Positions 38,250 through 49,928 of a stretch of DNA of 64,000 nt are shown here, one piece after another. Made by a program: the position numbers and the translations under genes. The notes under the pieces were generated by a model. It was given only the letters and a program-made list of their open reading frames with translations, was not told the DNA's origin and ran no database searches. Location of the stretch: positions 186,001 to 250,000 of the forward strand of contig MU401485.1 in assembly GCA_022579005.1 (NCBI GenBank), in the 5' to 3' direction. The DNA is from Poronia punctata. Lineage: Eukaryota > Ascomycota > Sordariomycetes > Xylariales > Xylariaceae. Each line of letters opens with the position of its first letter. Position 1 is the stretch's first letter.

Positions 38250-38723
38250 ATGCCGTCCTCACAGAGACCGTTCTTCCTTTCCTCCCTCTTTGCCGCTTTC
38301 CGCCCACCGCCAGCGCCACCTCTCTCTACCTCCTCACAACCCAACAAACACACACACCCTCAGCCATCCGGCAGCGCCTCGTACAGTTCGTCATCTTCGG
38401 CTTCGAATACACACTCTAACGGGCCCACAACAACAACAACATCAACAACAACGACGTCATCAACGTCACCCCCACGTGCGGCAGGTGGTGGCGTCATGAG
38501 TCAGCTCCCACTACATTCTCCGCGTCCCATCCCGGGTGCCGGCCGGCCGGGCCATCGGCGCGGGAGCGACAGCAGCAGCGAGGGCTTCCGTGATGTGCTA
38601 GGTGCTGACAAGTGGTACATCGGGGGTCGCACGGCCGCCGGGGAGGAGAAATTCTTCAAATTAGGCGTCGTAAAGCGTGTGCGGAGCAAAGACCGACTCA
38701 GCTTGGATCAACTCAGCTTATAA
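38250..38723 (+). CDS. Conserved-looking small protein of unknown function
   Basis: A single exon encodes 157 residues. The N-terminal 90 residues are low-complexity (Ser, Thr, Pro, His; TTTTTSTTTTSS). The last 60 residues look folded and constrained: SEGFRDVLGADKWYIGGRTA, then EEKFFKLGVVKRVRSKDRLSLDQLSL. I have the impression that this C-terminal block recurs in small uncharacterised filamentous-fungal proteins, but I cannot name a family. There is no signal peptide, although the start is mildly hydrophobic (FFLSSLFAAF). It lies convergent with ALG10. Confidence 0.65.
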   Translation: MPSSQRPFFLSSLFAAFRPPPAPPLSTSSQPNKHTHPQPSGSASYSSSSSASNTHSNGPTTTTTSTTTTSSTSPPRAAGGGVMSQLPLHSPRPIPGAGRPGHRRGSDSSSEGFRDVLGADKWYIGGRTAAGEEKFFKLGVVKRVRSKDRLSLDQLSL

Positions 38724-39478
38724 TTAAGCCCCCCACATCCCTCCCCGGAATCGAAAAGTGCCGGTATGCTTGAGTCATTCTTGGTAGAATGATTCGACAA
38801 TTTGGTATTTTGACAAAAAGGCGGGGTCATCTGCCAACTTCACCTAGGCTAAGGGACTAGTGGGTAAATGAGGGCCTCATTTCCCTTGTAATAGATGTGG
38901 TCAAACTGGGTTATACAACAGGATATCAGAGGGTTTTTCATCACAACATTCAACGATAAATATTAGGAGGGAAACGAAACTTATGATTACAAGGACGGGA
39001 TTCACAGGGAAATTACCTACAGGCCGGGAAATGCCGGTTCTGCAGAAGGAAACTGGTCAAGGCGCAAGCTTATTTGTATTCTTGTTTAGTACATACCACC
39101 AAGGTTTTGGCGTTCTCACGGAAGGCTAGGCTCTACGCATGAAAATCATAAAAAGCAGTCTTGCTGTTGACACGCTTGTCGCATGTGTCCCTTATGGACA
39201 TGCATACGACAGTTGTACATTGGTATCAGGATACATTACATTCCACTTTTCTGCCCTTGGTCTCGCGTTCGATAGCTGTTAAATGTAAAAAGGATCGCAT
39301 CATACTGCTGTCTATGCATATGGAATAATTGCTGTATGGGATCGCAGGTACATTGCCTTGGTATATTGCCGCCGCGGGTATATCGCATCCATACCAGATC
39401 TATACGTCTATCAGCCCGAACGGACGAGGGAAATATTCGATGCTTCCGTATATTCTTTCCGGAATGGATTGTCCGTCG
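38724..39478. other. Intergenic, 0.75 kb, between convergent genes
   Basis: 3' flanks of the small unknown gene and of ALG10. Nothing else is visible. Confidence 0.5.
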
Positions 39479-41636
39479 TCACCACATGAACCGCTGGACG
39501 CGGCCTTGGTCTAAGAGCGAGCCGTCCGGCGCTCGCCAATAGAACGGTCGGGTCACAAACACGTACATAGTGACCAGATTGATGAGCAGGAACCAGACTA
39601 TCTCAAGCCCAAGTACAATTATACTGGCGAACCCGTTACCAGTAATGTTGCTCGCTGCTGGCTTTGTCCCATTCCGGGCTTTGGATGATGCTGACGGCGC
39701 TGCTGTGTTTGTTTCCGGCAAGGGGGAGAGGGGTGTAAGGGTAGGGGTCGGTACGAGCAGGCGCCAAAACACCCACGGCAAAATGAAGTATCGCGGTTCC
39801 ACCAGTGGTGCTGTTACAAGTGAAAGCGCGGTTGCGAGGATGAGCATCAGCACGGTCGATGTTGGCGGGGATGCAGATCCTCCCGTCGCGGTACCAGCAG
39901 AAGACAGGCTGCTTTGTGTCGCAGTGTTGAAGGGTGATTGCATCCATCTGCCTTGATCCGAAGGCACGTCATGTCCTTGCAAGGCGCTCCAACACAGCCA
40001 GGCACAGATGACGTAGACGGGTGCGAGAGCGTATCGGATCCACCATGCTCGCAGAATGCTGTAGCGGAAGACATAGAACATGTAGTGTCTGTTATCCGCG
40101 AGCGTGAAGGGGTGAATTATGGTATTGAACCGCACAATGAGGAGTGCGATGGCTAGTGCACCACAAAATGTAAGTGCTATAGTGGCGAGGTGGAATAGGC
40201 GAATGCGGACTTCTGGCCTGGCGGGATCTGTCTTCGTATTGGTTTTAGTCTTTGCTGATGCGTGCTGCGCCTCGGCTCTTCGCGAGATACTAGCCACCAG
40301 GCCAAGTAACTTCGGGATCAAGAGCGGGGCTGAGAAGAAGGCAAAAAGGGGCCATATATAAAGCATCTGGGCAAGATGTATAGTAGCGACATGGTTTGAT
40401 TTATCACCTAGACTTCGTTAGCTACGTAGGTAGATAGGACACGTGGAATTTCCCGGGTTACCTAGTACTACGCCGCCATTCCAGACGACGAAGGACCCGA
40501 ATGCGGCGAGAATAACGCCGTGTGGCCATATAAACTTAACAAAGATCTTGGGAAGGTTCGCTATGGCAGCAATAGCGATACTGGCTACGCAGAGGACAAT
40601 ATCTGGCCGTGTCAGTAAGGTACAGTGATAAACAGGCTGATTCCTCGATATTTACCGATAGGTTGGGCGAGGCTCAAGGGGGGGTCATGGATATCGCCAA
40701 GAGAATATCGCCAAGTATAAAATGTGACCCGTTGAGTAGCAGTCGAAAAGTTAGGTGTTTTCACAGGCTTGGGCGCCAGAGTCTTTATGACATGGACAGC
40801 CTCTACCCCTCCCATATAGACCACCACCCAGAAGATGTTGGTCTGCCGAAAAACGAGTGCGGCGAGGCCGAGAACAAGCGAATAGACGTCGTTCAGGAAA
40901 GTAGGTCGCTTTCGGCCCACCCTCGAGATGTGATTCGCATACGCAAGCAGTACCACAAGTGTTGATGCCGGATCTGTGTAGTATAGACCAGAGAAGAAGA
41001 ACAGAACAGGGAAAGTGGCGATGCTGATACCGGCTGCCGTGTCGTGGAGCGAGACTCGGCGGGCCGAATTTGCCTTCCCGAGAGCTTGGGCCAAATGTGC
41101 CTTGCAAATGAGTGCCACTACCGCTATACACGCCACGATGTCGACGTTAAAGGCACGAAGATTGGGCACGGAACATGGCAGATGCAATAAACGGTTCAGT
41201 AGGATAGTTGAGATGTACCTGGCCGGTCATATGAGCCTTCACTCAGCGGGTACCTCCTATCAAGATCATATACTTACAGTCCAGGAGGCGTGGTGATTTT
41301 GTCGTCCCACTCAAAATATCTTCCTTGGCAGTAGACTTGAGCCTGGGGGATATGGAATACCTCGTCCTATTGAAATACCCCTTTTTCAGTCGGAATTCGC
41401 AGGACTGCTCGGAAGGCGCCTGGACTTACCAGGTATGGCTCGGGAGCATCCTTACTGACGGCCGCCAGCCATGATAACGCGAAGGGGGAAACATACGAAA
41501 GAGCAAGGGTCACTGCAACGAGCGAACCTCGTAGCTGGGACAGCCTTGTGGAAAAATACGCAATGCTGTATAGGAGAAGGAGACGTATAGCCCATACCAC
41601 AGCAGATTGGTCGCCAGAGCTTGTGGTTGCACTCAT
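39479..41636 (-). CDS. ALG10: Alpha-1,2-glucosyltransferase Alg10 (DIE2 family)
   Basis: Five exons (41636-41430, 41366-41278, 41218-40656, 40602-40462, 40407-39479) encode about 642 residues, all in consistent phase. Exon 2 gives the luminal catalytic motif [17 protein letters not shown], then [14 protein letters not shown], the hallmark of this family. Later come [34 protein letters not shown] and [17 protein letters not shown], also hallmarks. There are a dozen or so hydrophobic segments. Alg10 adds the third and last glucose to the dolichol-linked Glc2Man9GlcNAc2 oligosaccharide in the ER, completing the N-glycan donor. A Ser/Pro/Thr-rich insert near residues 480-580 is longer than I expect. 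It is divergent from dihydroorotate dehydrogenase. Confidence 0.95.
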
Positions 41637-42878
41637 GTTGGCATTGGCCCGTGACTCTGTGCGAGACGGCCCCTGCAGAGATAGTTTCGGCTAAGCGGAA
41701 ATCTTTCTCAGCCGTGCCCTCTACCAATTCATATTTTAAATCGTAAGCCTTGGCTTGATAATTTACACGTGTAAAAGTAAGAGTCGCCGAGATATCGACA
41801 GAATGACACCTGAATAATATCCAGGGGGGTAGGCTTCTGGCACACAGTGGTCACAGAGGGTAGAGGCCAGGTAGGAGGAACAAGGGAGGCCTGTACGTTA
41901 CCTAACGAGTATGTCCCGACCCAGGACATGCATTCATCCCCACGCTAAACAAATGAGGAAAGAAATGGACCTCAACACGTCTTACCTATTAGCAATTGGT
42001 CAGTTAGAGATGATGCCCATGCCCAAGTGTAGGTAGGTACGTTTGCCATTTGGCCATTTGTGAGGTAGGTGGCCAGTTCACCCTGGTGAAGAGAAAGAGA
42101 AAGAGGTGAATACAGAACTTAGCATTGTGCGGTGAGGTCTACAATATCAAACAGGTTACTATTACATTTCGATTCCAATAGGTGATATCTTAAAGTAGAG
42201 GCCCATCCGAGGACCTATCTGACACATGCCACGGCTTCCTAAGAAGTCAGCCGTACCAACTAGAGGTAATTACGTGTATGACCTTACTTACCTACTTATA
42301 CCTTCCACTTGTAATCTGTAGATGAAGAAATGATTCAGGTACCACAAGATATAGATCAATAGGGCAATCCTGATCTATATGTCGCACGGACCCAAATTGG
42401 CATCAATAGGTTTTGAGAAGCTATTTAGGTAGGTTGGGTTCCACGGAACCTTAACCTCTCAACCTCAAGCATCTTCTGATTTACACGAGAATATGTAAAT
42501 GTCGTCCCGATGGTTATTTGAGCATCAGACTCCAAACTACATGGACGTACCCAATAGGTACTCGTAGTACCTAGTCCATCGATGATCGATCAATCAACCA
42601 TACCACCATTTATCCAGCCAATTATCGCTGACAGTTCAGCTACAGCACTTCCAAATGAAGTAACACAGCTTTGGGCCTAACCAATCTAAGAACTCCCACA
42701 GCTGTCGCCCACCGTTAGCGGACCGGCTGTTTCATGTCGGTAAACGGATCCATGCCAGCACCGAACCAGACGCCAGCCCACATCATCCACCGCAGTAGTT
42801 GTCTTGCCTCCCCTCCTTGGACCGGATATATCTCGCTGTGCTCTCATCGAAAACTAATCGCTCCTTCAACATCGGCCA
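41637..42878. other. Intergenic, 1.24 kb, between divergent ALG10 and dihydroorotate dehydrogenase
   Basis: Contains several TAGGTAGGT strings and a near-palindrome around TACTCGTAGTACC at about 42558. I see no gene. Confidence 0.5.
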
Positions 42879-44486
42879 TTGAGGGCTACAAAGCCCGCAA
42901 TCCTCCCCATCACAATGGCACTTTCGCGTGGTATCATGCGTCGTTCTCTTTTCCATGCTACTACTCCGGTAGTGGCAGTGCGGCAAGCTCCCATACGGCT
43001 TCCTCGAATCGCGCAACGCACTGTGTCAACCTCGTCAACCCCGAGCTCCTCGTCGTCCCGGCTTCGGGCTGCTTTATACGTAACTGGTGCTGCTGTTTCC
43101 GGGACTGCCGCCTATGTGTACGCGACCGATACCCGCGCTTTCTTCCACCAATATGTCGTACCACCCGTACTCCGATATCTCTACCCGGACGCCGAGGATG
43201 CCCACAACGCCGCCGTCTCCTCTATGCAGCATATGTATAACTTCAATCTCCATCCGCGGGAAAGGGGCTCCACTGTCAGCGTCAATGGAGGACCGGATAT
43301 TTCGGTGTCTGTGTTCGGAACAAAGCTCGCCAACCCGATTGCCATCTCCGCCGGCCTAGACAAGCATGCCGATATCCCCGACGCTCTATTTGCTCTTGGC
43401 GCCTCCATCGTCGAAGTGGGTGGCTGTACACCGCGGCCTCAAGAGGGCAACCCCAAGCCACGTATGTTCCGTGTGCCTGGACTCGAGGGTCTTATTAACC
43501 GATATGGCCTCAACTCGCGTGGCGCTGATAACATGGCTATGCGGCTGCGGGAAAGAGTGCGCAGATTTGGAAAGACCTTAGGGTTGGACGAGGATAGCGT
43601 ATTGAACGGCGAAGCTGATGTGCCGCCCGGGAGCTTGTTACCCGGCCGACTATTGCTCGTCCAGATTGCCAAGAACAAGGAGACCGATGAGCGGAATGTA
43701 GATGCTGTTGCGAGGGACTACGTCTACTGTGTTCAGAAGCTAGGGCGCTACGCAGATGTCCTGGTTGTCAACGTCAGCAGTCCCAACACGCCGGGTCTAC
43801 GTGAACTTCAGGCCGTCGAGCCCCTGACGAAGCTGCTAAGCGCTGTGGTTGACGAGGCACGGAAGACGGACAGGAAGGTCAAGCCCAAGGTTATGGTAAA
43901 AGTCTCGCCGGATGAGGATGAAGACAGCCAAATGGAGGGGATTGTACAAGCCGTGTGGTCAAGCGGCGTCGACGGTGTCATCGTGGGGAACACCACGAAG
44001 CGTCGGACTGGCGTTATACCCCCAGGCGTTAGCATCACCTCCCAGGAGCAGATGGTATTGACTGAGACAGGCGGCTACTCGGGCCCGATGATGTTTGACC
44101 GCACAGTCGACCTGGTCAAGCGCTATAGAAAGTTGCTGGACAGCCAGAGCTGGCTAGAACTCGTCCAAGAGAAGAAGACGGTTGATGAAGCAGTGGACGC
44201 GAGCATCACCGGCATCGCTGACACTATACCCCCAACGCCCCGGGAAAGTTTAGCGAGCAAGCAAGGGCCGATAATTCCAACTGCTACGAACAATAACCCT
44301 GAGCAAAAGGTAATATTTGCTACGGGCGGTATAAGCAACGGGCAACAGGCGCTAAAGGTGCTCAACGCTGGAGCAAGCGTGGCTATGGTCTACACTGGTC
44401 TCGTCTATGGTGGTGCTGGTACTATCACTCGTATCAAGGATGAGATGAAAACCGAGCTGCTTGCGTCGGAAGCGTCGGATAAATAA
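42879..44486 (+). CDS. URA9: Mitochondrial dihydroorotate dehydrogenase (class 2)
   Basis: A single exon encodes 535 residues; starting at the second Met (42915, MALSRGIMRRSLFH) gives 523 and fits a mitochondrial presequence equally well. A basic, Ser-rich targeting region is followed by a membrane segment (AALYVTGAAVSGTAAYVYAT). The class 2 FMN barrel then begins HPRERGSTVSVNGG...VSVFGTKLANPIAISAGLDK. It shows the catalytic serine region VNVSSPNTPGLRELQ, KVSPDEDE, VIVGNTT and the FMN-phosphate loop FATGGISNGQQAL. The enzyme oxidises dihydroorotate to orotate using ubiquinone in the inner mitochondrial membrane (pyrimidine synthesis). An insert of about 60 residues before IFATGG (EKKTVDEAVDASITGIADT and following) is present in many filamentous fungi. 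Confidence 0.95.
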   Translation: MRATKPAILPITMALSRGIMRRSLFHATTPVVAVRQAPIRLPRIAQRTVSTSSTPSSSSSRLRAALYVTGAAVSGTAAYVYATDTRAFFHQYVVPPVLRYLYPDAEDAHNAAVSSMQHMYNFNLHPRERGSTVSVNGGPDISVSVFGTKLANPIAISAGLDKHADIPDALFALGASIVEVGGCTPRPQEGNPKPRMFRVPGLEGLINRYGLNSRGADNMAMRLRERVRRFGKTLGLDEDSVLNGEADVPPGSLLPGRLLLVQIAKNKETDERNVDAVARDYVYCVQKLGRYADVLVVNVSSPNTPGLRELQAVEPLTKLLSAVVDEARKTDRKVKPKVMVKVSPDEDEDSQMEGIVQAVWSSGVDGVIVGNTTKRRTGVIPPGVSITSQEQMVLTETGGYSGPMMFDRTVDLVKRYRKLLDSQSWLELVQEKKTVDEAVDASITGIADTIPPTPRESLASKQGPIIPTATNNNPEQKVIFATGGISNGQQALKVLNAGASVAMVYTGLVYGGAGTITRIKDEMKTELLASEASDK

Positions 44487-44715
44487 AGCATGGCCGCGAA
44501 CCCAAGCGGACATGAAGCTTGTACCACCATTCAATTAGACTTTAGACTATGGCATCTGTATCACTTAGCATGATGGGAAATAGGACGCGCAAAACGAACA
44601 TAAACGAAGAGTGTAATGAAATCTATTGGTATTGTTTTTTGTACACGTTCGCCGTACACGCACGCTGTTGACGCTATGATCATTATACCCATTTCCCCCA
44701 AAAGCCCCGACCAAT

Positions 44716-45486
44716 TTAGAAAGGCTACAGAAATAGGTGTGTCAGTACACGTGTGCATATCTTCGGGTATGGTGTGGACTAGGAGTTTCCTCACGTTATC
44801 AGAGGCAGGAATTTCCTTGATGAAGTGGCCTCCTAGGAAGGGGACCTTCTGTAGGATATCCTGCTGGAGTCTGGGGATGCCGGAAGCATAGAAGATAACG
44901 CCAAAAAGGGCGACGGCGCCGAAGCCAGCAGACTTGATACCACTATATCGTACCCAACCGTCAGCTACGGGCTTCTAGATGTGCCTTCCATTTCACCCCT
45001 CAATTTTTCTCTTGAACGGCAGGCAATCGCAGATTGCGACATTGGCCGCCGAGGGGGGAATTGAATGTGTTAAAACAAGTAAGTCGTGGTTTACTTACAG
45101 GCTGGTAAGCTGGGGAAACGACATGCCGGCTACGTGAGGCCGGATGTGGTACCTATGAGGCACAATGTCGGTCAGCTATCTGCCATGTTTTGTATCGTGC
45201 GGGATCAGGTGCTTGTTTCGGCTAGGGGGGCTTTATAGCCGTGGGCTCGACGGGGATCCGCATTTCTCGTAGCGGGCGAGTTGTTCGGCCGTCGATATGT
45301 GGAGGGCTGTAGGATCAACGCCGCACTCACTTGGGTCCGTAAGGGCTCCTGTAGGACGGGTAATCGGACTGAGCCCGGAGGTTGGGAAACTGTCGGAACG
45401 TTAGATATATACAACAGAAGCTGGCCAGACGTAAACCTGAATTCGGAGGAATTTTGACAGCGGTTCGAGCTTACCTTGGAAGACAT
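44716..45486 (-). CDS. QCR10: Cytochrome bc1 complex subunit 10 (Qcr10)
   Basis: Five tiny exons (45486-45475, 45389-45331, 45152-45099, 44942-44795, 44724-44716) give a 93-residue protein in unbroken phase. Pieces read MSSK | FPNLRAQSDYPSYRSPYGPK | YHIRPHVAGMSFPQLTSL | GIKSAGFGAVALFGVIFYAS...EIPASDN | PF-stop. The single membrane helix (AGFGAVALFGVIFYASG) and the following PRLQQDILQKVPFLGGHF match the fungal Qcr10 family. The protein is a small accessory subunit of respiratory complex III in the inner mitochondrial membrane. The first coding exon is 12 nt and the last only 9 nt, so no single open frame shows the gene. It is divergent from MED4. Confidence 0.9.
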
Positions 45487-46241
45487 TTTGGCGGCGTAGC
45501 GCAATGAGCGAATGGGAAGGGTCAATGGCAAGGTACGTTTGTAGGTAGGTACTTTGTTGGCGGTCAAACCGGTGACGATTCCTTTGGTCGAGGCTAAAGC
45601 TTGCGCGACATTCTTTAACTGTTCGGACAAAGCCGGCAGTGGCAGTGAGTGGTCATGCGCCACATGAAAATAGAGCGCCACACATGACTTGCGGCAACGA
45701 TGTGTGCGGGTGCTGGGTTAGGTGGGACCTGCAGCCAAATCGTCCCGCCCCACGAGTCCAAGAGCCCCACGTCAAGTTGGCAACTTGCAAGCTTTATCAC
45801 AGGCACTTTATATCAAAGGTAGGTTGAGAAGTGCAATAGCAGTAGATGTACTCAAGTCTGGCTCTTCCATGCCGTTAGTCCCCGGGACTTTTACAATATG
45901 TGCACCAGGAAAGGATATGCAGCTTCTACTTAGTACAAGTATGATGTTGTAAGTTGAATAGGTACATTTCTACGTTACCTACTCGTACGTACGCGTGTGT
46001 ATGTAGCTAAAGACGGCCTAGCTCAGTCATGTCCCGACAATTGCATTCGTTTTACCTGTACGGGTGGATTTGCGCCTGGCCGTTACATTGCCTGCATACT
46101 CATTAAGCTTCGATTTCAGATCTAATAACAACAGGTACATATTGAAACTACACAACGAACAACGTGGAGGCCTTGCACCCGGTACAGATAACGAAGCGAC
46201 CGATAATATTGTCCAGTGGGGAAATCTGGACCTCAGCAGAC
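45487..46241. other. Divergent spacer QCR10 / MED4, 0.75 kb
   Basis: Shared upstream region. One exact CTACTCGTA motif lies at 45979-45987, followed directly by CGTACGCG. No gene. Confidence 0.5.
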
Positions 46242-47373
46242 ATGAACAAGCAGCTGGACACATGTTTCGACCGTGTCGAGAAAGCACTAAGCACGCTCAT
46301 CGATTCCATCGCCAAGTACAATCCCTCCACCAGTCAGGTGCAACAGCTGGGAGACGCAGACGCTGAATTGACCAAAGGATTCCAAGATCGTAGGTCACAG
46401 ACTCTCCCTCCTCCACGACCCTCGTCCTTTTTCTTTTCTTTTCTCTACTGACATACCGTGCGACGCGGGAAAAGTGCAAACACACCAATACAATTACCAA
46501 CGGATACAAGCACTACGAGCCTCGACAGCGAAATACGACACACAGATCAAGGACACGCTCCAACTCCTTGCGAATACAAGAAAGGAGCTGATCAACGCCT
46601 CCGCGACCGTTTTCCCGGCTGGTCCAAGCTACGAGATTCGATATGATGAGCTCCTAAGTTACGCGCGGCGCATTAGCAAGACGACAATCCCTCCCGTCGG
46701 CGCCTTGAACGCTATAGCTCCCGTCGCCGAGTCACCCCCACAAATCAAAGGTGAGACGAGCGCACCCGAGACGGCTGCCACGACACCCGCGGGCGGAACG
46801 CCAAATGGCGCGCAATCTGCAGGCGGGCCAGTTGCGACGCCGCAGTCCCAGACGGGTGTGTCCCAATCCCAGCCCAGTGCAGGCGCAAACGGATCCTTTG
46901 AATCGTCCCAGCAGACCACCCACACCGAGCTGCCCGAACCCCTCGCCACATTTTTAAATCCGCACAGCGCGTATACCTTTGTGCCATGGCCGAACGAAGA
47001 GCAGGTCCGCGGGGGCGCCATCGCCTCCCTCGCGTACCTCTCGGAACAAGGCATCGAAGCCGAGGGATACGATCCTGAGGAGGAGAGAGCACGACGGGAA
47101 CGTGAGGAAGAGGAGCGAAAGCAGGCCGAGGAACGTGAGCGCGCCGAGCGCGAGGAGAGGGAACGGCGTCTGCGCGAGGAGCAGGCAAATGCCCGTGCCG
47201 AGCTCGAGCGGACCCGCCAGAAGGAGGACGCCGAAAGCTGGAGACGCGCGAGTGTGTCGGTCGGTGGTCCTACGGGCGCGGGCGGGTCGGGAACGGCCGC
47301 TCCACCCACACCGGCACAGCCCAAGGCCCAGTTCCAGTTTATGGGCGACGACGACGACGATGATGACGACTAG
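46242..47373 (+). CDS. MED4: Mediator complex subunit 4
   Basis: Exons 46242-46389 and 46475-47373 encode about 348 residues. The N-terminal coiled coil MNKQLDTCFDRVEKALSTLI is followed by FQDLQTHQYNYQRIQAL (rebuilt by splicing) and KYDTQIKDTLQLLANTRKEL. The family motif DELLSYARRISKTTIPPVGA then appears. Downstream are an Ala/Pro/Gln-rich region, the block FVPWPNEEQVRGGAIASLAY, a very charged Arg/Glu helix (about 255-310) and an Asp-only tail. Med4 sits in the middle module of Mediator, bridging RNA polymerase II and activators in the nucleus. An in-frame Met at 46164 would add 26 residues, but the family usually starts at MNKQ/MDK. Confidence 0.9.
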
Positions 47374-47616
47374 ACGAACATACTATGTACTAATGGCTTA
47401 CGACGTGGAATAATCGCTTCTTAGGGATAGTGGGGCTTGGCCGTCTAGGCGAGTTACTCGTTATTTGACGTGACTACCATTGGTTAAATAAGTTCGACTA
47501 CCTCGCTTAACCAACCAGTTCTAAGATTCAGGCAGATGACATGGATTTGCGGCTCGCAGTCTTTCAACATCTCAGTAATCATTTCGGCGGGCGCGGGGGG
47601 GGCGGGCGCGGGGGGG

Positions 47617-47647
<31 letters not shown>

Positions 47648-47911
47648 CGGCGGGCNNNNNNNNNNACCCACCCACACCCACTTACCCTGCCAGCCCCCAT
47701 GTATGGTGGGCCCGTCTTCTTTACACATCCATTTAATTTTTTCCCCCCCCCCCCCCCCCCCCCCCCCTCCCCCCTTCTTGGCGTCATGCTCTGGAACGAG
47801 CGATCTAGGCGCAAGTCTACAGCACCTTTGAATTTTTCTCTTCGCGGTTGTACAATCTATAATACAGAGAAACCAACGAAACCAATCATAAAAGTCATTG
47901 GGTGAACGTCT
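47374..47911. other. Convergent spacer with assembly gap and G/C homopolymers
   Basis: A G-tract with a few C interruptions (47587-47655) runs into ten N at 47656-47665. After about 75 bp of ordinary sequence a C-tract follows (47743-47774, one T). The N block marks an assembly break of unknown true size. The Gly/Pro-rich open frames crossing it are not genes. Confidence 0.9.
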
Positions 47912-49928
47912 CTAATCGATCTTGATCGAGCCATAAATCTTCCGCACGAACCACCAGCTAGAGAAGAAACCAATCGACCCTGGGAACAAGGATTCCATTA
48001 GCGACACGGTCAAAAATGGCATTGAGATTACTAAACGTACCTGTGAGGATGAAAAAGAGGAATGATAGCAGCGCGCTATACCCGATGTATAACACAGTAC
48101 CAGACAAGCCTCCGAGAGAGAGCTTGCTAACCAGGTAGATCAGGGCATTAATGAAGATGTAACCCGCGCTCATGCCCGCAGCGAGGAAAGCGCGCCACTG
48201 CCAGTGATAATTCTCTGCGCAAAGCAAGAAGTATACCATGAGGACGGTCACAGCCGCGCACGTGATGATCATGAGACCGTAGCACAGAAAGAGGAAACCG
48301 AACATATAGTAGATCTTGCTAAACCAGATCGAGCTCATGATGAAGTAAAGCTCGACAAAGATAGCGCCGAAAGGGAGGATACCAACAAGAAGCATGCTGG
48401 GAATCGGCTTGAGGTAGGTGGTCGTCGGCGGGATCTGGCGTGGAATCTGGTTCGTACGGACCGGAGGTTCGAGCGCCTTTGCGCGGAATCCTAACCATGA
48501 ACCAGCGACCGAGAGAGGCACCGATATGACAAACCAGATAGCGACAATGACGAGCATCGTGCCGAAAGGAACAGCGCCCGCAGCGCCGTTGGCCCACAAG
48601 AAAAGGTTGAGGAAGAAGAACGTGGCGAAGACAATACCGGGCACCAAGAGCGGAGTGGATGCAATGTTCAGTTTCCACTGCTCGCCATTCATCGACTTGT
48701 AGACTCTCGCGGAGACATAGCCGCCGACAAAGCTAAGTAGTGTGTACAAGAATACCATAATGGTGCCAAGAGAGCCGCGGTTGGACGGCGAGAGAAAGCC
48801 GAGGAGCGCAAAGCAAATCGTGGCCCCGGTCATGGCGAACAACTGGGCACCATTGCCAAGTAGCACGGAAAGCAGTAGGGGGCGAGAAGGCGTACGGAAC
48901 ACATCTCCATGGACCAATTTCCAACCAGAGTCTTCCTGTACGCCATCCTCCAGACCGTCCGCCCCCGAAAGATCATCCAGATTGATCTGATCCAGTCGGT
49001 TGTATCTTGCGATGTCCTTTCGTAGGGCCCGGAAGAGGACGGAAGCCACCGTCAAAGTCAGGAAGACGACAACAACAGCCGAATTGACGAGAGAGAACCA
49101 GTGTATCTTGGGATCGAAGACGTGGAGATATTTGTCCCATCGAGTAGCCCAAGCGGTCGGAGACTCGGTCCAGTAAACACTATAAGTGAAGGTGACGTCT
49201 GTTTTATGGTCCACATCCTGGGAAAGCACGACTGGTTCCACATCCTGACTACTATGGCAATCTAAGTTGCTCTGTTCTGGGGGGTAGGCACGTGAGCTCG
49301 GCTGAACAACGGCGCCGACCACACGAAGTTGGTCATTATGACCGCGAACCTTGTGATACTCGATTAGGATGTCGTAATGGTTGTTGAAAATCACTGGTTC
49401 GGGGGGGTCGCCAGGCGGGACGAAACCCAGCGCAAAGCCAGGGCTATAGAAATGGCTGCCAGTAAGCTCGTCGTAGAGATTCTGACCGGCAGGTAAACCG
49501 TCCACTAGCCAGTTCAGAGCAAACCCCTTCGAAATCCGAGTGTTCACAAAATGTGCCGCGTCAGTATCATACGTGGACGTACATAGCTTGATACAAGACT
49601 CGTTCTGGCCCATCTTCAGATCAAATGGCGACGTCATAATCCGATCGCCGAAAAGTATGCTACCCAAGCTCTCTGAAACATATTTGGGGCCATTTTCGGG
49701 CTGGCAAAGCCCAAATCTGGGATCATAATAGTCGTACGATAACACCGAATGAAGCCGCGCATCTTGAGCAGCCATGGGCTTGATGCTGTTTACGAACAGC
49801 GGAACGGCATCGCCTGGCTTGTAGGAGGTAGGGGCAACGCCTGGTAAATAGAAGGCAGTAGTGAGTTGTGGGAGAAGTGCGAGGGCGGATAGGGCCGCCG
49901 CGCTCGAAGCAAACGATGTCGACTTCAT
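47912..49928 (-). CDS. Transmembrane 9 superfamily protein (EMP70/TMN type)
   Basis: Exons 49928-48041 and 47979-47912 encode about 651 residues. A Met at 49979 is in frame, but the one at 49928 gives a clean signal peptide (MKSTSFASSAAALSALALLPQLTTAFYLPG). The large luminal domain has AFYLPGVAPTSYKPGDAVPL and FDLKMGQNESCIKLC. Nine membrane helices follow, beginning after FDPKIHWFSLVNS, with the conserved HGDVFRTPSRPLLLSVLLGNG loop and IPRQIPPTTTYLKPIPSMLL. The spliced 3' exon supplies the typical tail GSIGFFSSWWFVRKIYGSIKID. This tail ends in the KxD-type COPI/COPII signal of the family, so the protein should cycle in Golgi and endosomes. Yeast relatives (Emp70, Tmn2, Tmn3) act in cell adhesion and protein sorting. 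It is divergent from LCP5. Confidence 0.95.

Noticed and set aside
47484..47905. Gly-rich and Pro-rich frames across the N gap
   Set aside because: Produced by G and C homopolymers; they cross unknown bases.
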